A DNA stretch of 64,000 nt from Bacteroidota bacterium (GTDB taxonomy: Bacteria > Bacteroidota > Bacteroidia > B-17B0 > Aurantibacillaceae): the NCBI GenBank assembly GCA_021156365.1, contig JAJNDK010000006.1:372001-436000 (forward strand), given 5' to 3'. Below the pieces are notes generated by a model. It was not told where the DNA came from. It was given only the letters and a program-made list of their open reading frames with translations, and made no database searches. This document shows, one piece after another, positions 18,530 to 26,170 of this stretch. A program made the translations under genes and the position numbers. How positions within the stretch are numbered: the first letter of the stretch is position 1; each line of letters starts with the position of its first letter.

Positions 18530-19858
18530 ATGAACAGAAAACAATTTTCAACAGCCTTTTTTATTTTTATAGCAGTCCTTTGTGTTGCAACGCCACCCGC
18601 GCGCAAAGCGATCATGGGAATGCAGCTGAGCCAGGTGGAGGGCGGACTGCGCATAGATTCTGTATTTATCAATACAACTGCTTCTGCATTGAAGCTGAAA
18701 AAGAACGATGTGCTGCAATCACTCAATGGTTCCAAAATCCTGCTGATGGAAGATTACCAGAAAACAGCGACACAGATCAGGGCAGATGATAACGTGACAG
18801 TGGAAGTGCAAAGGAATGGAAAAAAAACAAAGCTGAGTTCCAAAGCAGTGATGCGTCCTTTCGAAACTTCTGAAATTGCGGATGTCACCTACGACTGGGT
18901 GAAATTCAGGAAAGGCTATCTGCGTACGATCACGCGCAAACCCAAAGCGAAGAACTCTGTTCCCTGCATTTTGCTGATCCCGGGTTATGGTTGCGGAAGT
19001 ATCGAAAATTACAGCAGCAGCTACAATGGGAAAATGATCAATGAGTGGCTGAAGAATGGCTATGCAGTTGTAACCATTGAAAAATCAGGGCTTGGGGACA
19101 GCTACGATTGTGAATCCTGTTTTGAAGCCGATCTGAAAACCGATATCGAAAGCTTCGATGCGGGTTATACGTATATGGAAGGCTTGCCTTTCGTGGATAA
19201 GAACAATTTATTCATCTGGGGACATTCGCTGGGTGGCATGGTAGCTCCGGAAGTTGCCAAGCGACACAATCCGAAAGGCGTGATGGTCTTCGGAACGGTG
19301 TTCAGACCCTGGAGCGAATTCCTGTTGGAAATGCACCGCATACAAAAACCTCTTTTAGAAGGCATGAGTTATGAAAAAACGGAAGAGTTCACACGGCTGA
19401 TCCAGAAAGTATATTTCGAATTTTTTGTACTTAAAAAAACACGGGACCAATTGCACGATAATTCGGAATACAAAGCCATTGTGGAAAGTGAGCTGGAATA
19501 CAAACCCAACAGCAATAACATGTGGGGCCGGCACTGGCGTTTCTGGCAGCAGATCGATACCCTGGATCTTGCAAAAACCTGGTCGGAGCTCAATTGTAAA
19601 GTGCTTGTATTACACGGAGGCAGTGATTATGAGTCCTGCGCACCTATTGAACCGGTACTGATAGAGAAAACAGTGAACGCAGCTCATGCCGGTAATGCCA
19701 CAATGGTGCAGATCGATGATCTCGATCATTTTATGATGAAAAGCAACGGTTATGAAGATGCAGTGAAAAATTTCAGGGAGCAACAATATGCAAAAGGGAA
19801 TTTTAATTACAAGATCGCGGAGGAAACGATCAAATGGTTAAACAGCGCTAAAAAATGA
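18530..19858 (+). CDS. exported PDZ-alpha/beta hydrolase fusion
   Basis: A 442-residue protein: a signal peptide or anchor (residues 1-22), a PDZ-like domain (about 28-105, with GGLRIDSVFINTTASALKLKKNDVLQSLNG), then an alpha/beta hydrolase. The nucleophile elbow GHSLGG places the serine at S233, and the oxyanion loop is IPGYGCGSIENY. Candidate triad partners are the aspartate in LHGGSDYESC and the histidine in DDLDHFMM near 400. Cysteines at CESCFEA suggest disulfides. PDZ plus hydrolase suggests substrate-tail or complex binding coupled to ester or peptide cleavage; the substrate is unknown. It is followed by the amidohydrolase gene after 103 bp that contain a dispersed repeat. Confidence 0.85.
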   Translation: MNRKQFSTAFFIFIAVLCVATPPARKAIMGMQLSQVEGGLRIDSVFINTTASALKLKKNDVLQSLNGSKILLMEDYQKTATQIRADDNVTVEVQRNGKKTKLSSKAVMRPFETSEIADVTYDWVKFRKGYLRTITRKPKAKNSVPCILLIPGYGCGSIENYSSSYNGKMINEWLKNGYAVVTIEKSGLGDSYDCESCFEADLKTDIESFDAGYTYMEGLPFVDKNNLFIWGHSLGGMVAPEVAKRHNPKGVMVFGTVFRPWSEFLLEMHRIQKPLLEGMSYEKTEEFTRLIQKVYFEFFVLKKTRDQLHDNSEYKAIVESELEYKPNSNNMWGRHWRFWQQIDTLDLAKTWSELNCKVLVLHGGSDYESCAPIEPVLIEKTVNAAHAGNATMVQIDDLDHFMMKSNGYEDAVKNFREQQYAKGNFNYKIAEETIKWLNSAKK

Positions 19859-19893
19859 GCAGTGGACAAGGGAATACCGAACAAAAACCCGCT

Positions 19894-19932
19894 GTCACGT
19901 CGAGTAGCCTGTACCCGGGCGTATCGAGACGC
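19894..19932 (+). repeat. dispersed ~40-bp repeat (GTCACGTCGAGTAGCC ... GTATCGAGACGC)
   Basis: This segment is nearly identical to the reverse complement of 45046-45087. Fragments (TATCGAGAC, CTCGACGTGACA) recur at 25337-25376 and 45150-45275. Here it lies between the hydrolase and amidohydrolase genes. Confidence 0.8.
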
Positions 19933-19961
19933 ATGTAACAAATAACTAAAAAGTAAACACA

Positions 19962-21395
19962 ATGAAATATATAAACAGTATTCTTTTCCTGCTTGTACTT
20001 TCCATTTGTTGTGGATTTTATTTTATTCCGGGCAAAGTACATAAAAAGCCGGCTCTTGCATTGATAGGGGTGAATGTGATCCCGATGAACAAGGAGCAGG
20101 TACTGAAAGACCAGGTAGTTGTGATCGAGAATGGGAAGATCAGGTCGATTACCGATCGCCTGAAAAGCAAATTAGGTAAAGATGTACAAACGATCGATGC
20201 AAGCGGAAAATACCTGGTGCCGGGCTTTTTCGATATGCATGCTCATTTTTTCTACGAGCAGGGTAATAATGTAAATACCTGCGCAGAAGAGCTGAAGGTG
20301 ATGCTCGCCAATGGACTGACCACTGTGCGGATCGAATGCGGTGATTCCGTTTACCTGGATGCACGAAAAAAAGTGGAAGAGAATGTATGGACAGGACCGA
20401 AGCTTTTTGTAGCGAGTCCGCAGTTTGTAGGGAAATGGGCCTGGCCAGGGAAAGTATTTGCAGAGATCTGTACGACACCCAAAGAAGCTGAAGTTGCTGT
20501 GCGCAAATGCAAAAAGCAGGGCTACGATGAGATCAAGATCACTTTCATGGTGAAACGGGATGTGTATGATGCGATCATCAAAACGGCAAAAGAAGAAAAT
20601 ATAAAAGTGACCGGTCATGTAGGCCCGCTGGTAAAGCTTCCTGCTGCCCTGCAGGCAAAACAGCAGATCGAGCACATGGACGAGTTCATCGATATGTTGT
20701 TGCCGGACACCAGCTATAACCACGGGGAGTGTGTATCGGACATGAATATCTGGCGAAAAAATGCCTGGGCAACCGTTCCTTTCCTGGACGAGAATAAGAT
20801 CCCTGCGCTGGTGAAATCTGTGAAAGAAGCAGGGATCTGTGTAACGCCTACGAATTATTTTTTCTTTTCCTCCTTTGCGGATAGTATTCCTAAAGAAGAA
20901 TACATGAAGCGTACCGACTATGGCTATATTCCTTCCGTGATCATCAAAGACCGCTGGGAGATCCGCGAGCATTACTGGAAAAATCCTCCTTTGGCTGATA
21001 AGCGTAAAAAGTATATCGATATCCGGAAGAAGATCACGTATGCTCTGTGGAAGGCGGGTGTACCGCTGATGGCGGGTTCCGATTCGCCCGAATGGTTTTT
21101 GGTGCAGGGATTTTCTATTCACGATGAGCTGGAGGTTTTTACGAAAGCAGGTGTAAGCAATTATGGTGCATTGGAAACGGTAACAAAGAATCCTGCTACC
21201 TATGCAGGAGTGATAAAGAACAAGGGAACGATAGAAGCGGGCAAGGATGCGGATCTTATTTTGCTGGATAAAAATCCGCTGGAGAATATTTCGAACACCC
21301 GCTCCATAAATACAATGATCCTTGGCGGTGAGTTGTATGATCGGAAAAGCCTGGATAAAATGTTAGGTGATGCGAAGAAGGTGCTGTCGAAATAA
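19962..21395 (+). CDS. exported amidohydrolase (imidazolonepropionase/prolidase-like)
   Basis: A 477-residue metal-dependent amidohydrolase with an N-terminal hydrophobic signal or anchor (SILFLLVLSICCGFYF). The composite domain is split around the barrel as usual. The metal-binding H-x-H is H93-A-H95 in PGFFDMHAHFFYEQ. Later ligands are KVTGHVGPL, QIEHMDE and the barrel-end aspartate in MAGSDSPEW. The C-terminal GTIEAGKDADLILLDKNPLENI is typical of the family. Related proteins act on cyclic amides or Xaa-Pro peptides; the substrate cannot be read from the sequence. ATG start preceded by an A-rich region. The minus-strand open frame at 20172-21122 is a shadow. Confidence 0.9.
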   Translation: MKYINSILFLLVLSICCGFYFIPGKVHKKPALALIGVNVIPMNKEQVLKDQVVVIENGKIRSITDRLKSKLGKDVQTIDASGKYLVPGFFDMHAHFFYEQGNNVNTCAEELKVMLANGLTTVRIECGDSVYLDARKKVEENVWTGPKLFVASPQFVGKWAWPGKVFAEICTTPKEAEVAVRKCKKQGYDEIKITFMVKRDVYDAIIKTAKEENIKVTGHVGPLVKLPAALQAKQQIEHMDEFIDMLLPDTSYNHGECVSDMNIWRKNAWATVPFLDENKIPALVKSVKEAGICVTPTNYFFFSSFADSIPKEEYMKRTDYGYIPSVIIKDRWEIREHYWKNPPLADKRKKYIDIRKKITYALWKAGVPLMAGSDSPEWFLVQGFSIHDELEVFTKAGVSNYGALETVTKNPATYAGVIKNKGTIEAGKDADLILLDKNPLENISNTRSINTMILGGELYDRKSLDKMLGDAKKVLSK

Positions 21396-21444
21396 TCAGT
21401 GATATCAGTCTGAACTGATATTTCGGAGGTTTTGATTTGCCAAT

Positions 21445-22383
21445 TTAGATTTCCACCACATTCTTCCGTTTCGCCGACTTCACTTCTTCCGGGATATGCA
21501 ATAAGATCTCCTGTTTCAGGACTTCCAGTAAATTCCGTTTCACAAAGTACCGGTAGCTGACCATGCTGATCTCCCTTACCGGCGCAGGGTTTTTGAAGTA
21601 ACGTATGTTTTTCCGGTCTTTTGTGCTGAGGTTGTGAATGGCGAGCTCGGGCAGGATGGTAATGCCTTCGTTGATGTCCACCATACGTTTGAGTGTATCG
21701 ATGCTGCCTGATTCGAAATCCAGCTGGTGAACGGCTTTTTCTTTTTTCTTCAATTCGCAGAGATTGATCACCTGGGAACGCAGGCAATGACCTTCTTCCA
21801 GGAGCCAGAGCTTATTGATATCGATGTCTTCCGCCAGCAGGTATTTTTTGCTCATCAGTTTTTTTTCGGAAGGTGAACCGTATACCACGAATTGTTCATA
21901 GAAAAGGGGCTCTTCTATAATATCACCGGTATGAAGCGGGGTTGCCAGGATACCTGCGTCAATTGTGTTTTGCTGTAACTGGTGAATGATCTGTTCGGTA
22001 GTGATCTCGCTGATGCGGAGCTGGACGGCGGGATATTTTTTCAAAAAGGAAGAGAGGAACAAGGGCAGCAGCTGCGGTGCCAGGGTAGGGATAATACCGA
22101 TCCGGAGCTCGCCTTTTATTTCTTTGGAATCTTCCTGCACGATCTCTTTCAGCATTTTTGCCTCGCTGAGGATGATGCGGGCCTGCCGGATCAGTTTCTG
22201 TCCGATCTCAGTTGGCACAACGGGTTGTTTGCTGCGGTCGAAGATCTTCACATCCAGCTCCTCTTCTAATTTTTTGATCATCATGCTGAGGGTGGCCTGG
22301 GTAACGAAGCTTTTCTCTGCTGCTGTCACAAAATGCCGATGCGTATCCACGGCAATTATATATTCCAGCTGTTGCAAATTCAT
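21445..22383 (-). CDS. oxyR: hydrogen-peroxide sensing LysR-type regulator OxyR
   Basis: A 312-residue LysR-family regulator: winged helix-turn-helix at 1-60 (LEYIIAVDTHRHFVTAAEKSFVTQATLS) and a substrate-like domain from about 90. The redox pair is C200 and C209 in EEGHCLRSQVINLC, matching the position and context of the E. coli pair C199/C208 that forms a disulfide with peroxide. It is divergent from dps, ahpC and ahpD-like genes, the expected targets. A candidate operator lies between it and dps. Like other OxyR proteins it probably represses its own gene and activates the opposite one. Confidence 0.93.
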   Translation of the reverse strand: MNLQQLEYIIAVDTHRHFVTAAEKSFVTQATLSMMIKKLEEELDVKIFDRSKQPVVPTEIGQKLIRQARIILSEAKMLKEIVQEDSKEIKGELRIGIIPTLAPQLLPLFLSSFLKKYPAVQLRISEITTEQIIHQLQQNTIDAGILATPLHTGDIIEEPLFYEQFVVYGSPSEKKLMSKKYLLAEDIDINKLWLLEEGHCLRSQVINLCELKKKEKAVHQLDFESGSIDTLKRMVDINEGITILPELAIHNLSTKDRKNIRYFKNPAPVREISMVSYRYFVKRNLLEVLKQEILLHIPEEVKSAKRKNVVEI

Positions 22384-22387
22384 ACTT

Positions 22388-22423
22388 ATAGTTTTTGTCT
22401 ATACAAATATAGAGAATATCAGT
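22388..22423 (+). promoter_or_regulatory. candidate OxyR operator between oxyR and dps
   Basis: ATAGTTTTTGTCTAT (22388-22402) fits the OxyR motif ATAGnTnnnAnCTAT at nine of ten fixed positions. A second, weaker half-match ATAGAGAATATCAGT follows at 22409-22423, two helical turns downstream, as expected for a tetramer. It ends at the -33 element of the dps promoter. The consensus is from enterobacteria, and the region is AT-rich, so binding is inference. Confidence 0.55.
22404..22411 (-). promoter_or_regulatory. candidate -7 box of oxyR
   Basis: TATATTTG on the minus strand is a perfect TAnnTTTG match, 20 bases before the oxyR ATG. It lies between the two halves of the candidate OxyR operator, consistent with autorepression. 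Confidence 0.5.
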
Positions 22424-22454
22424 TTGATTTATGAATAAAAGCACCGCACATTTG
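22423..22454 (+). promoter_or_regulatory. candidate dps promoter
   Basis: TTTG (22423-22426) and CACATTTG (22447-22454) are spaced by 20 bases, the expected -33/-7 arrangement, with one mismatch in the -7 box. Transcription would start about 25 bases before the dps ATG. Confidence 0.5.
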
Positions 22455-22486
22455 TACTGTCAATTAAAAAAACAACCCAACCCGAT

Positions 22487-22963
22487 ATGAATATCGCTAA
22501 TAACATCGGACTGAAAAATGCGGATGTCTCCGTATTGTCTGAAAAACTGAACCGGCTTCTTGCCAACTACCAGGTTTTCTATATGAATGCACGTGGCTTT
22601 CACTGGAACATAAAAGGAGAAAAGTTCTTTGAGCTGCATGTAAAATTTGAAGAGCTGTATACCAACCTCCAATTGAAAATAGATGAGATCGCAGAACGTA
22701 TTCTTACGCTGGGGCACAGGCCGCTGCATTCGTACAGTGAGTATCTGAAACTGTCGGTCATTAAGGAGCAAACCAATGTCAGTGATGGTAAAACGGCATT
22801 GACGGAGATCATAGCCGATTTTGCAGTCATTCTCCCTATGCAGCGCGAGTTGCTTAAGCTGGCAGGTGATGCAGACGATGAAGGCACCAACGCCCTGATG
22901 AGCGATTATATCCGCGAACAGGAAAAGATGCTTTGGATGTACAATGCATACCTGAATCAATAA
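22487..22963 (+). CDS. dps: Dps-family DNA-protection ferritin
   Basis: A 158-residue Dps protein. These form 12-subunit shells that oxidise ferrous iron with hydrogen peroxide and so stop Fenton chemistry near DNA. The inter-subunit ferroxidase ligands are H39 (FHWNIKG), H51, D66 and E70 (LHVKFEELYTNLQLKIDEIAER), matching the Listeria pattern. There is no long basic tail, so non-specific DNA binding may be weak. It is the first gene downstream of the candidate OxyR operator and is followed by the peroxiredoxin gene across a 110-bp spacer that contains direct repeats. Confidence 0.95.
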   Translation: MNIANNIGLKNADVSVLSEKLNRLLANYQVFYMNARGFHWNIKGEKFFELHVKFEELYTNLQLKIDEIAERILTLGHRPLHSYSEYLKLSVIKEQTNVSDGKTALTEIIADFAVILPMQRELLKLAGDADDEGTNALMSDYIREQEKMLWMYNAYLNQ

Positions 22964-22967
22964 TCAT

Positions 22968-23069
22968 AACCCGAAACAATAAACCCGAAATAATAAACCC
23001 AATAAGTTTGGGAGACAAATGAACAATAGAGTAGATATCAACCCGAAACAATAAACCCGAAATAATAAA
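22968..23069 (+). repeat. 30-bp direct repeat pair in the dps-ahpC spacer
   Basis: Copies at 22968-22997 and 23040-23069 are identical, 72 bp apart, beginning AACCCGAAACAATAAACCCG. Each is itself an internal near-duplicate (CCCGAAACAATAAA, CCCGAAATAATAAA). The second copy ends 4 bases before the ahpC start, so it occupies the ribosome-binding region. Confidence 0.8.
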
Positions 23070-23073
23070 TAAT

Positions 23074-23631
23074 ATGGAAACAACAAAAGTAGTATCAGTG
23101 GGGGCAACGTTCCCGCAATTCAAAAAACAGGCAGTCGTATCGACTGAAAAAGGAAAAGAATTTGCCGACATCAGCAATGAGATCCACAGCGAAAAAGGCA
23201 AGTGGATGGTGATGTTCTGGTGGCCAAAGGACTTTACCTTCGTGTGCCCGACAGAGATCGCAGAATTCGATAAGCATAACGGAGATTTTGCCGACAGGGA
23301 TGCTATACTGATAGGTGCATCTACCGACAGCGAATTTGTACATCTTGCCTGGAGAAAAAACCACGAGGACCTGAAAGATCTTTCGATCCCGATGCTGGCC
23401 GATACTTCCAAATCATTGGCAGAAGAATTAGGTATCCTGGATACGAACGAGAAGATCGCCTACCGTGCAACGTACATTGTAGATCCGCAGGGAACAGTAC
23501 GCTGGCTGAGTGTGTATGACCTGAATGTGGGAAGGAATGTAAAAGAGGTGATCCGTGTGCTGGATGCATTGCAAACCGATGAGCTCTGCCCTTGCAACTG
23601 GCAAAAAGGAGAAGAGACTATACATGCGTAA
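23074..23631 (+). CDS. ahpC: AhpC-type peroxiredoxin
   Basis: A 185-residue typical 2-Cys peroxiredoxin. The peroxidatic cysteine is C58 in FVCPTEIAEF, and the C-terminal DELCPCNWQKG carries C172 and C174. That three-cysteine arrangement matches actinobacterial AhpC (61, 174, 176), which is reduced by AhpD rather than AhpF. This fits the AhpD-like gene that follows after 45 bp. It reduces hydrogen peroxide and organic peroxides in the cytoplasm. Likely under OxyR control in the dps transcript or from a spacer promoter. Confidence 0.93.
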   Translation: METTKVVSVGATFPQFKKQAVVSTEKGKEFADISNEIHSEKGKWMVMFWWPKDFTFVCPTEIAEFDKHNGDFADRDAILIGASTDSEFVHLAWRKNHEDLKDLSIPMLADTSKSLAEELGILDTNEKIAYRATYIVDPQGTVRWLSVYDLNVGRNVKEVIRVLDALQTDELCPCNWQKGEETIHA

Positions 23632-23676
23632 ACGCTCGGCCTGACATTCGAATAAATAATTAAATACATTTTTAGT

Positions 23677-24258
23677 ATGGAAACAATAGTAAATGATACC
23701 TTAAAAGGTTTAACGGAGAACATTCGTTACACAGATGAAGCGCCGGAGTCCCTTCAGCAAATGGCAAAGCTGGATGCCCGGTATCTCAAAGACCTGAAAA
23801 TAAATGTAGGCAATGCGCTTGCATTCGATACGCTGAGCGAAAAGGAAAGCTCGCTCCTCGCATTAAGCGTGGCGATCAATGAAAAATCGAAAAGCCTGAT
23901 CGCTTCTTTTACACAGCGGGCCATCGAAAAAGGGGCAACAGAAGCAGAGATCTCGGAAACCTGGGCCTGCACTTCTTTGCTCAATGTGAACAATGTGTTT
24001 TACCGCTTCCGGCATTTTACGAAGAAAGAATTTTATACAACCACGCCGGCGGGGATCAAAATGACGATCATGGGCAACCCGGTGATGGGAAAAGAATTCT
24101 TCGAGCTGATGAGTCTGGCGGTGTCAGCGCTCAATGGCTGTGAGCTCTGTGTGAATGCACACGAAGAATCATTGATCAGGATGGGAAGCAGCCAGCAACG
24201 CATTTATGATGCGATCCGGCTGGCTGCTAACATCCGTGGACTGGTGATCTGGTTTTAG
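23677..24258 (+). CDS. AhpD-like carboxymuconolactone decarboxylase-family protein
   Basis: A 193-residue all-helical protein. The C-terminal redox motif is CELCVNAH: C155, C158 and H162, with E143 twelve residues before C155. That spacing reproduces mycobacterial AhpD (E118, C130, C133, H137), where the CxxC shuttles electrons to AhpC. The neighbouring three-cysteine AhpC supports the same job here. The N-terminal half repeats the fold without the cysteines (EISETWACTSLLNVNN), as in AhpD. A strong terminator follows, closing the oxidative-stress unit. Confidence is high for the family, good for the AhpC-reductase role. Confidence 0.88.
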   Translation: METIVNDTLKGLTENIRYTDEAPESLQQMAKLDARYLKDLKINVGNALAFDTLSEKESSLLALSVAINEKSKSLIASFTQRAIEKGATEAEISETWACTSLLNVNNVFYRFRHFTKKEFYTTTPAGIKMTIMGNPVMGKEFFELMSLAVSALNGCELCVNAHEESLIRMGSSQQRIYDAIRLAANIRGLVIWF

Positions 24259-24316
24259 TTCCGACTGCGCCTGTCACCTGTCTAACGGCAGCTATCGGAG
24301 GTTATATGATTTAAAT

Positions 24317-24355
24317 GCCGTTTCTTTTCAGTAATGAGAAGAAGCGGCTTTTTTT
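24317..24355 (+). terminator. Rho-independent terminator after the ahpD-like gene
   Basis: Arms beginning GCCGTTTCTT and ending AAGAAGCGGC form an imperfect stem around a short loop, followed by seven T bases (24349-24355). Confidence 0.75.
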
Positions 24356-24362
24356 ATCTTAT

Positions 24363-25073
24363 CTACTCCTCGTATTTCCTTCCGAAGAGAATAGTCATAC
24401 CGATGTTCAAATGCCAGGGCCAGATCCCAACACCTTCACCTATCTCAGTCAGGTTTTTGAAGGCGAAGCCGGTACCGTAATCAAAACGGACATGCCGTCC
24501 CCCGATACTGCCTTTAACATAGGGCTCATAATAAAAATGATTCCCGTCCATGTTATTCACCACACCTTGTTTGTCGGTCGTGATCCCGTTATATGTGAGA
24601 TAATTGAAACGGACAGAAAGTGCGGCATCTGCCCGTACACCATGGCTCTTTGTGCTTACCTTGCCCAGCGATAATACGATGAACGGACGGTTGAAGTCCC
24701 CGTTGTAACGTTTGTAAACGGCTCCACTGTCCTGTTTGAAATTGCTTCCGAAGCCATAACCACCGCAGATACCGAACATGGTACGGTGGTTTGCACGGCC
24801 ATTGTTAAAGCCTGCTGAAAATTCCGCTTCCTTTGCGTGGTAAGGACCGAATCCCGGATTACCGGCATACATACCCATTACGGAAATACGATCCGTAACA
24901 GCTACTCCGGCTGTGGTAGCGCAACCGGCAGAACCCATATAGCCACTCACCTGGAACTCACCCTGGTTGGCATAGAAACCATTGCTTACCGTATGTGGAT
25001 AATAATTGTAGGTGTTGCATGAAAATAAAACACACATCACAAGCAGGCTGAACGTATAAAGTATTGTTTTCAT
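24363..25073 (-). CDS. outer-membrane beta-barrel-like lipoprotein, unknown
   Basis: A 236-residue protein with a lipoprotein-type signal (LLVMCVLFSCNTYN; lipobox LFSC). The rest is rich in Gly, Tyr and alternating hydrophobic positions (FGPYHAKEAEFSAGFNNG, RFNYLTYNGITT, NHFYYEPYVKGSIGG) and ends in a strand, IGMTILFGRKYEE. This suggests a small outer-membrane beta-barrel or surface protein. I know of no specific family name. It converges on the ahpD-like gene, with a terminator between them. Confidence 0.72.
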   Translation of the reverse strand: MKTILYTFSLLVMCVLFSCNTYNYYPHTVSNGFYANQGEFQVSGYMGSAGCATTAGVAVTDRISVMGMYAGNPGFGPYHAKEAEFSAGFNNGRANHRTMFGICGGYGFGSNFKQDSGAVYKRYNGDFNRPFIVLSLGKVSTKSHGVRADAALSVRFNYLTYNGITTDKQGVVNNMDGNHFYYEPYVKGSIGGRHVRFDYGTGFAFKNLTEIGEGVGIWPWHLNIGMTILFGRKYEE

Positions 25074-25498
25074 GATCCGGTTGTTTCAGACAAAGTTCCC
25101 TCAAAATCCGCCCGGGAACAATCCCTGTAAACCGTGTTTTCTGCCCAAACGTATCCCTGTAAACAGGGAGGAGCATAGTTTTACACGGTATTTCTGAATG
25201 AATTGTAACAAGAAAGAGTTGGAATAAATTAACCTTACTGCCTGTCAGTTCGATCACGCCATGGCTTGACGACACTCCTATCGGTGATATCTTCTTGTTA
25301 TTTTACAAATACCGTTTTGGTACGGCATCGGGATTTATCGAGACCCTTCCGGAGAACATATTACACGGGTCTCGATACATTTTTCCTACATTTTTTTTAG
25401 TAGTGTTCTGTAAAAAAAGTTGTATCGTAGTTTTAACGCATAACCAGAGGCAGAAAAAACGACCTGACAGCCATTGGATATTTCTGAAAAAGAATTCT
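25074..25498. other. gene-free stretch with a 10-bp inverted repeat
   Basis: No credible gene is seen. Perfect arms ATCGAGACCC (25337-25346) and GGGTCTCGAT (25367-25376) enclose 20 bases. They belong to the TATCGAGAC repeat family that also occurs at 19.9 and 45 kb. The stretch downstream of 25380 is T-rich and could serve as a terminator for the response regulator gene on the minus strand. Confidence 0.6.
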
Positions 25499-26164
25499 TT
25501 AATTCACAAAGCCCTGCTGAACGGCATATTTTACCAGGCCGGCAATATTCTTCACGTTCAGCTTGCGGATCAGGTTTTTGCGGTGGGTCTCTACGGTGTA
25601 GGCGCTGATAAATAGTTTTTCGGCTATTTCGGGAGTGGTGTGCTCGAGGGCAATTAATTTCAGGACCTCTATTTCCCGTTCGGTGAGCACCGGGTTTTCT
25701 TCTTTGTGCATTACCGGGTGTCCCGGATAGCTTTCATTGGTTTCGGCGCCGATCATTTTTAAGGTGATATCGCCGCTGAAATGTTTTTTGCCTTCGGTGA
25801 CGGTAATGATCGCCTGCTCCAGTTCTTTCATCCCGGTATTCTTCAGGATATATCCCGAAACACCGATCTTCACTAATTCTTCGATGAATTGCTTTTCGAG
25901 GTACATGCTGAGTATGATGATCTTTATTTCCGGGAATTTTTTTACAATGTGCCGTGCTGCATCGAGCCCGTTCATTTCGGGCATATTGATATCAAGGAGT
26001 ATGACATCGGGCGTTTCGTTCTCCAACAGGCTCAGCAGTTGTTTCCCGTTATTAGCAGTTGCGATGATCTGTATGGATCCATTGTCGGCCAGGGCGGAAC
26101 GGATGCCATCGATGAACATCTGGTGATCATCTGCAATAATAAGCCTGATACTCTTAGTTGCCAT
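25499..26164 (-). CDS. NarL/FixJ-family response regulator
   Basis: A 221-residue response regulator. The receiver has the acidic pair in IIADDHQMF and the phospho-acceptor D58 in VILLDINMPEMNG. The C-terminal LuxR-type helix-turn-helix (about 152-215) reads LTEREIEVLKLIALEHTTPEIAEKL with VETHRKNLIRKL as the recognition helix. The gene starts 6 bp after the histidine kinase gene on the same strand, so the two form a cognate pair. Target genes cannot be inferred from the sequence. Confidence 0.93.
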   Translation of the reverse strand: MATKSIRLIIADDHQMFIDGIRSALADNGSIQIIATANNGKQLLSLLENETPDVILLDINMPEMNGLDAARHIVKKFPEIKIIILSMYLEKQFIEELVKIGVSGYILKNTGMKELEQAIITVTEGKKHFSGDITLKMIGAETNESYPGHPVMHKEENPVLTEREIEVLKLIALEHTTPEIAEKLFISAYTVETHRKNLIRKLNVKNIAGLVKYAVQQGFVN

Positions 26165-26170
26165 GCATGC

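Noticed and set aside
20172-21122. 316-residue minus-strand open frame inside the amidohydrolase gene.
   Set aside because: Antisense shadow; composition is not that of a real protein.
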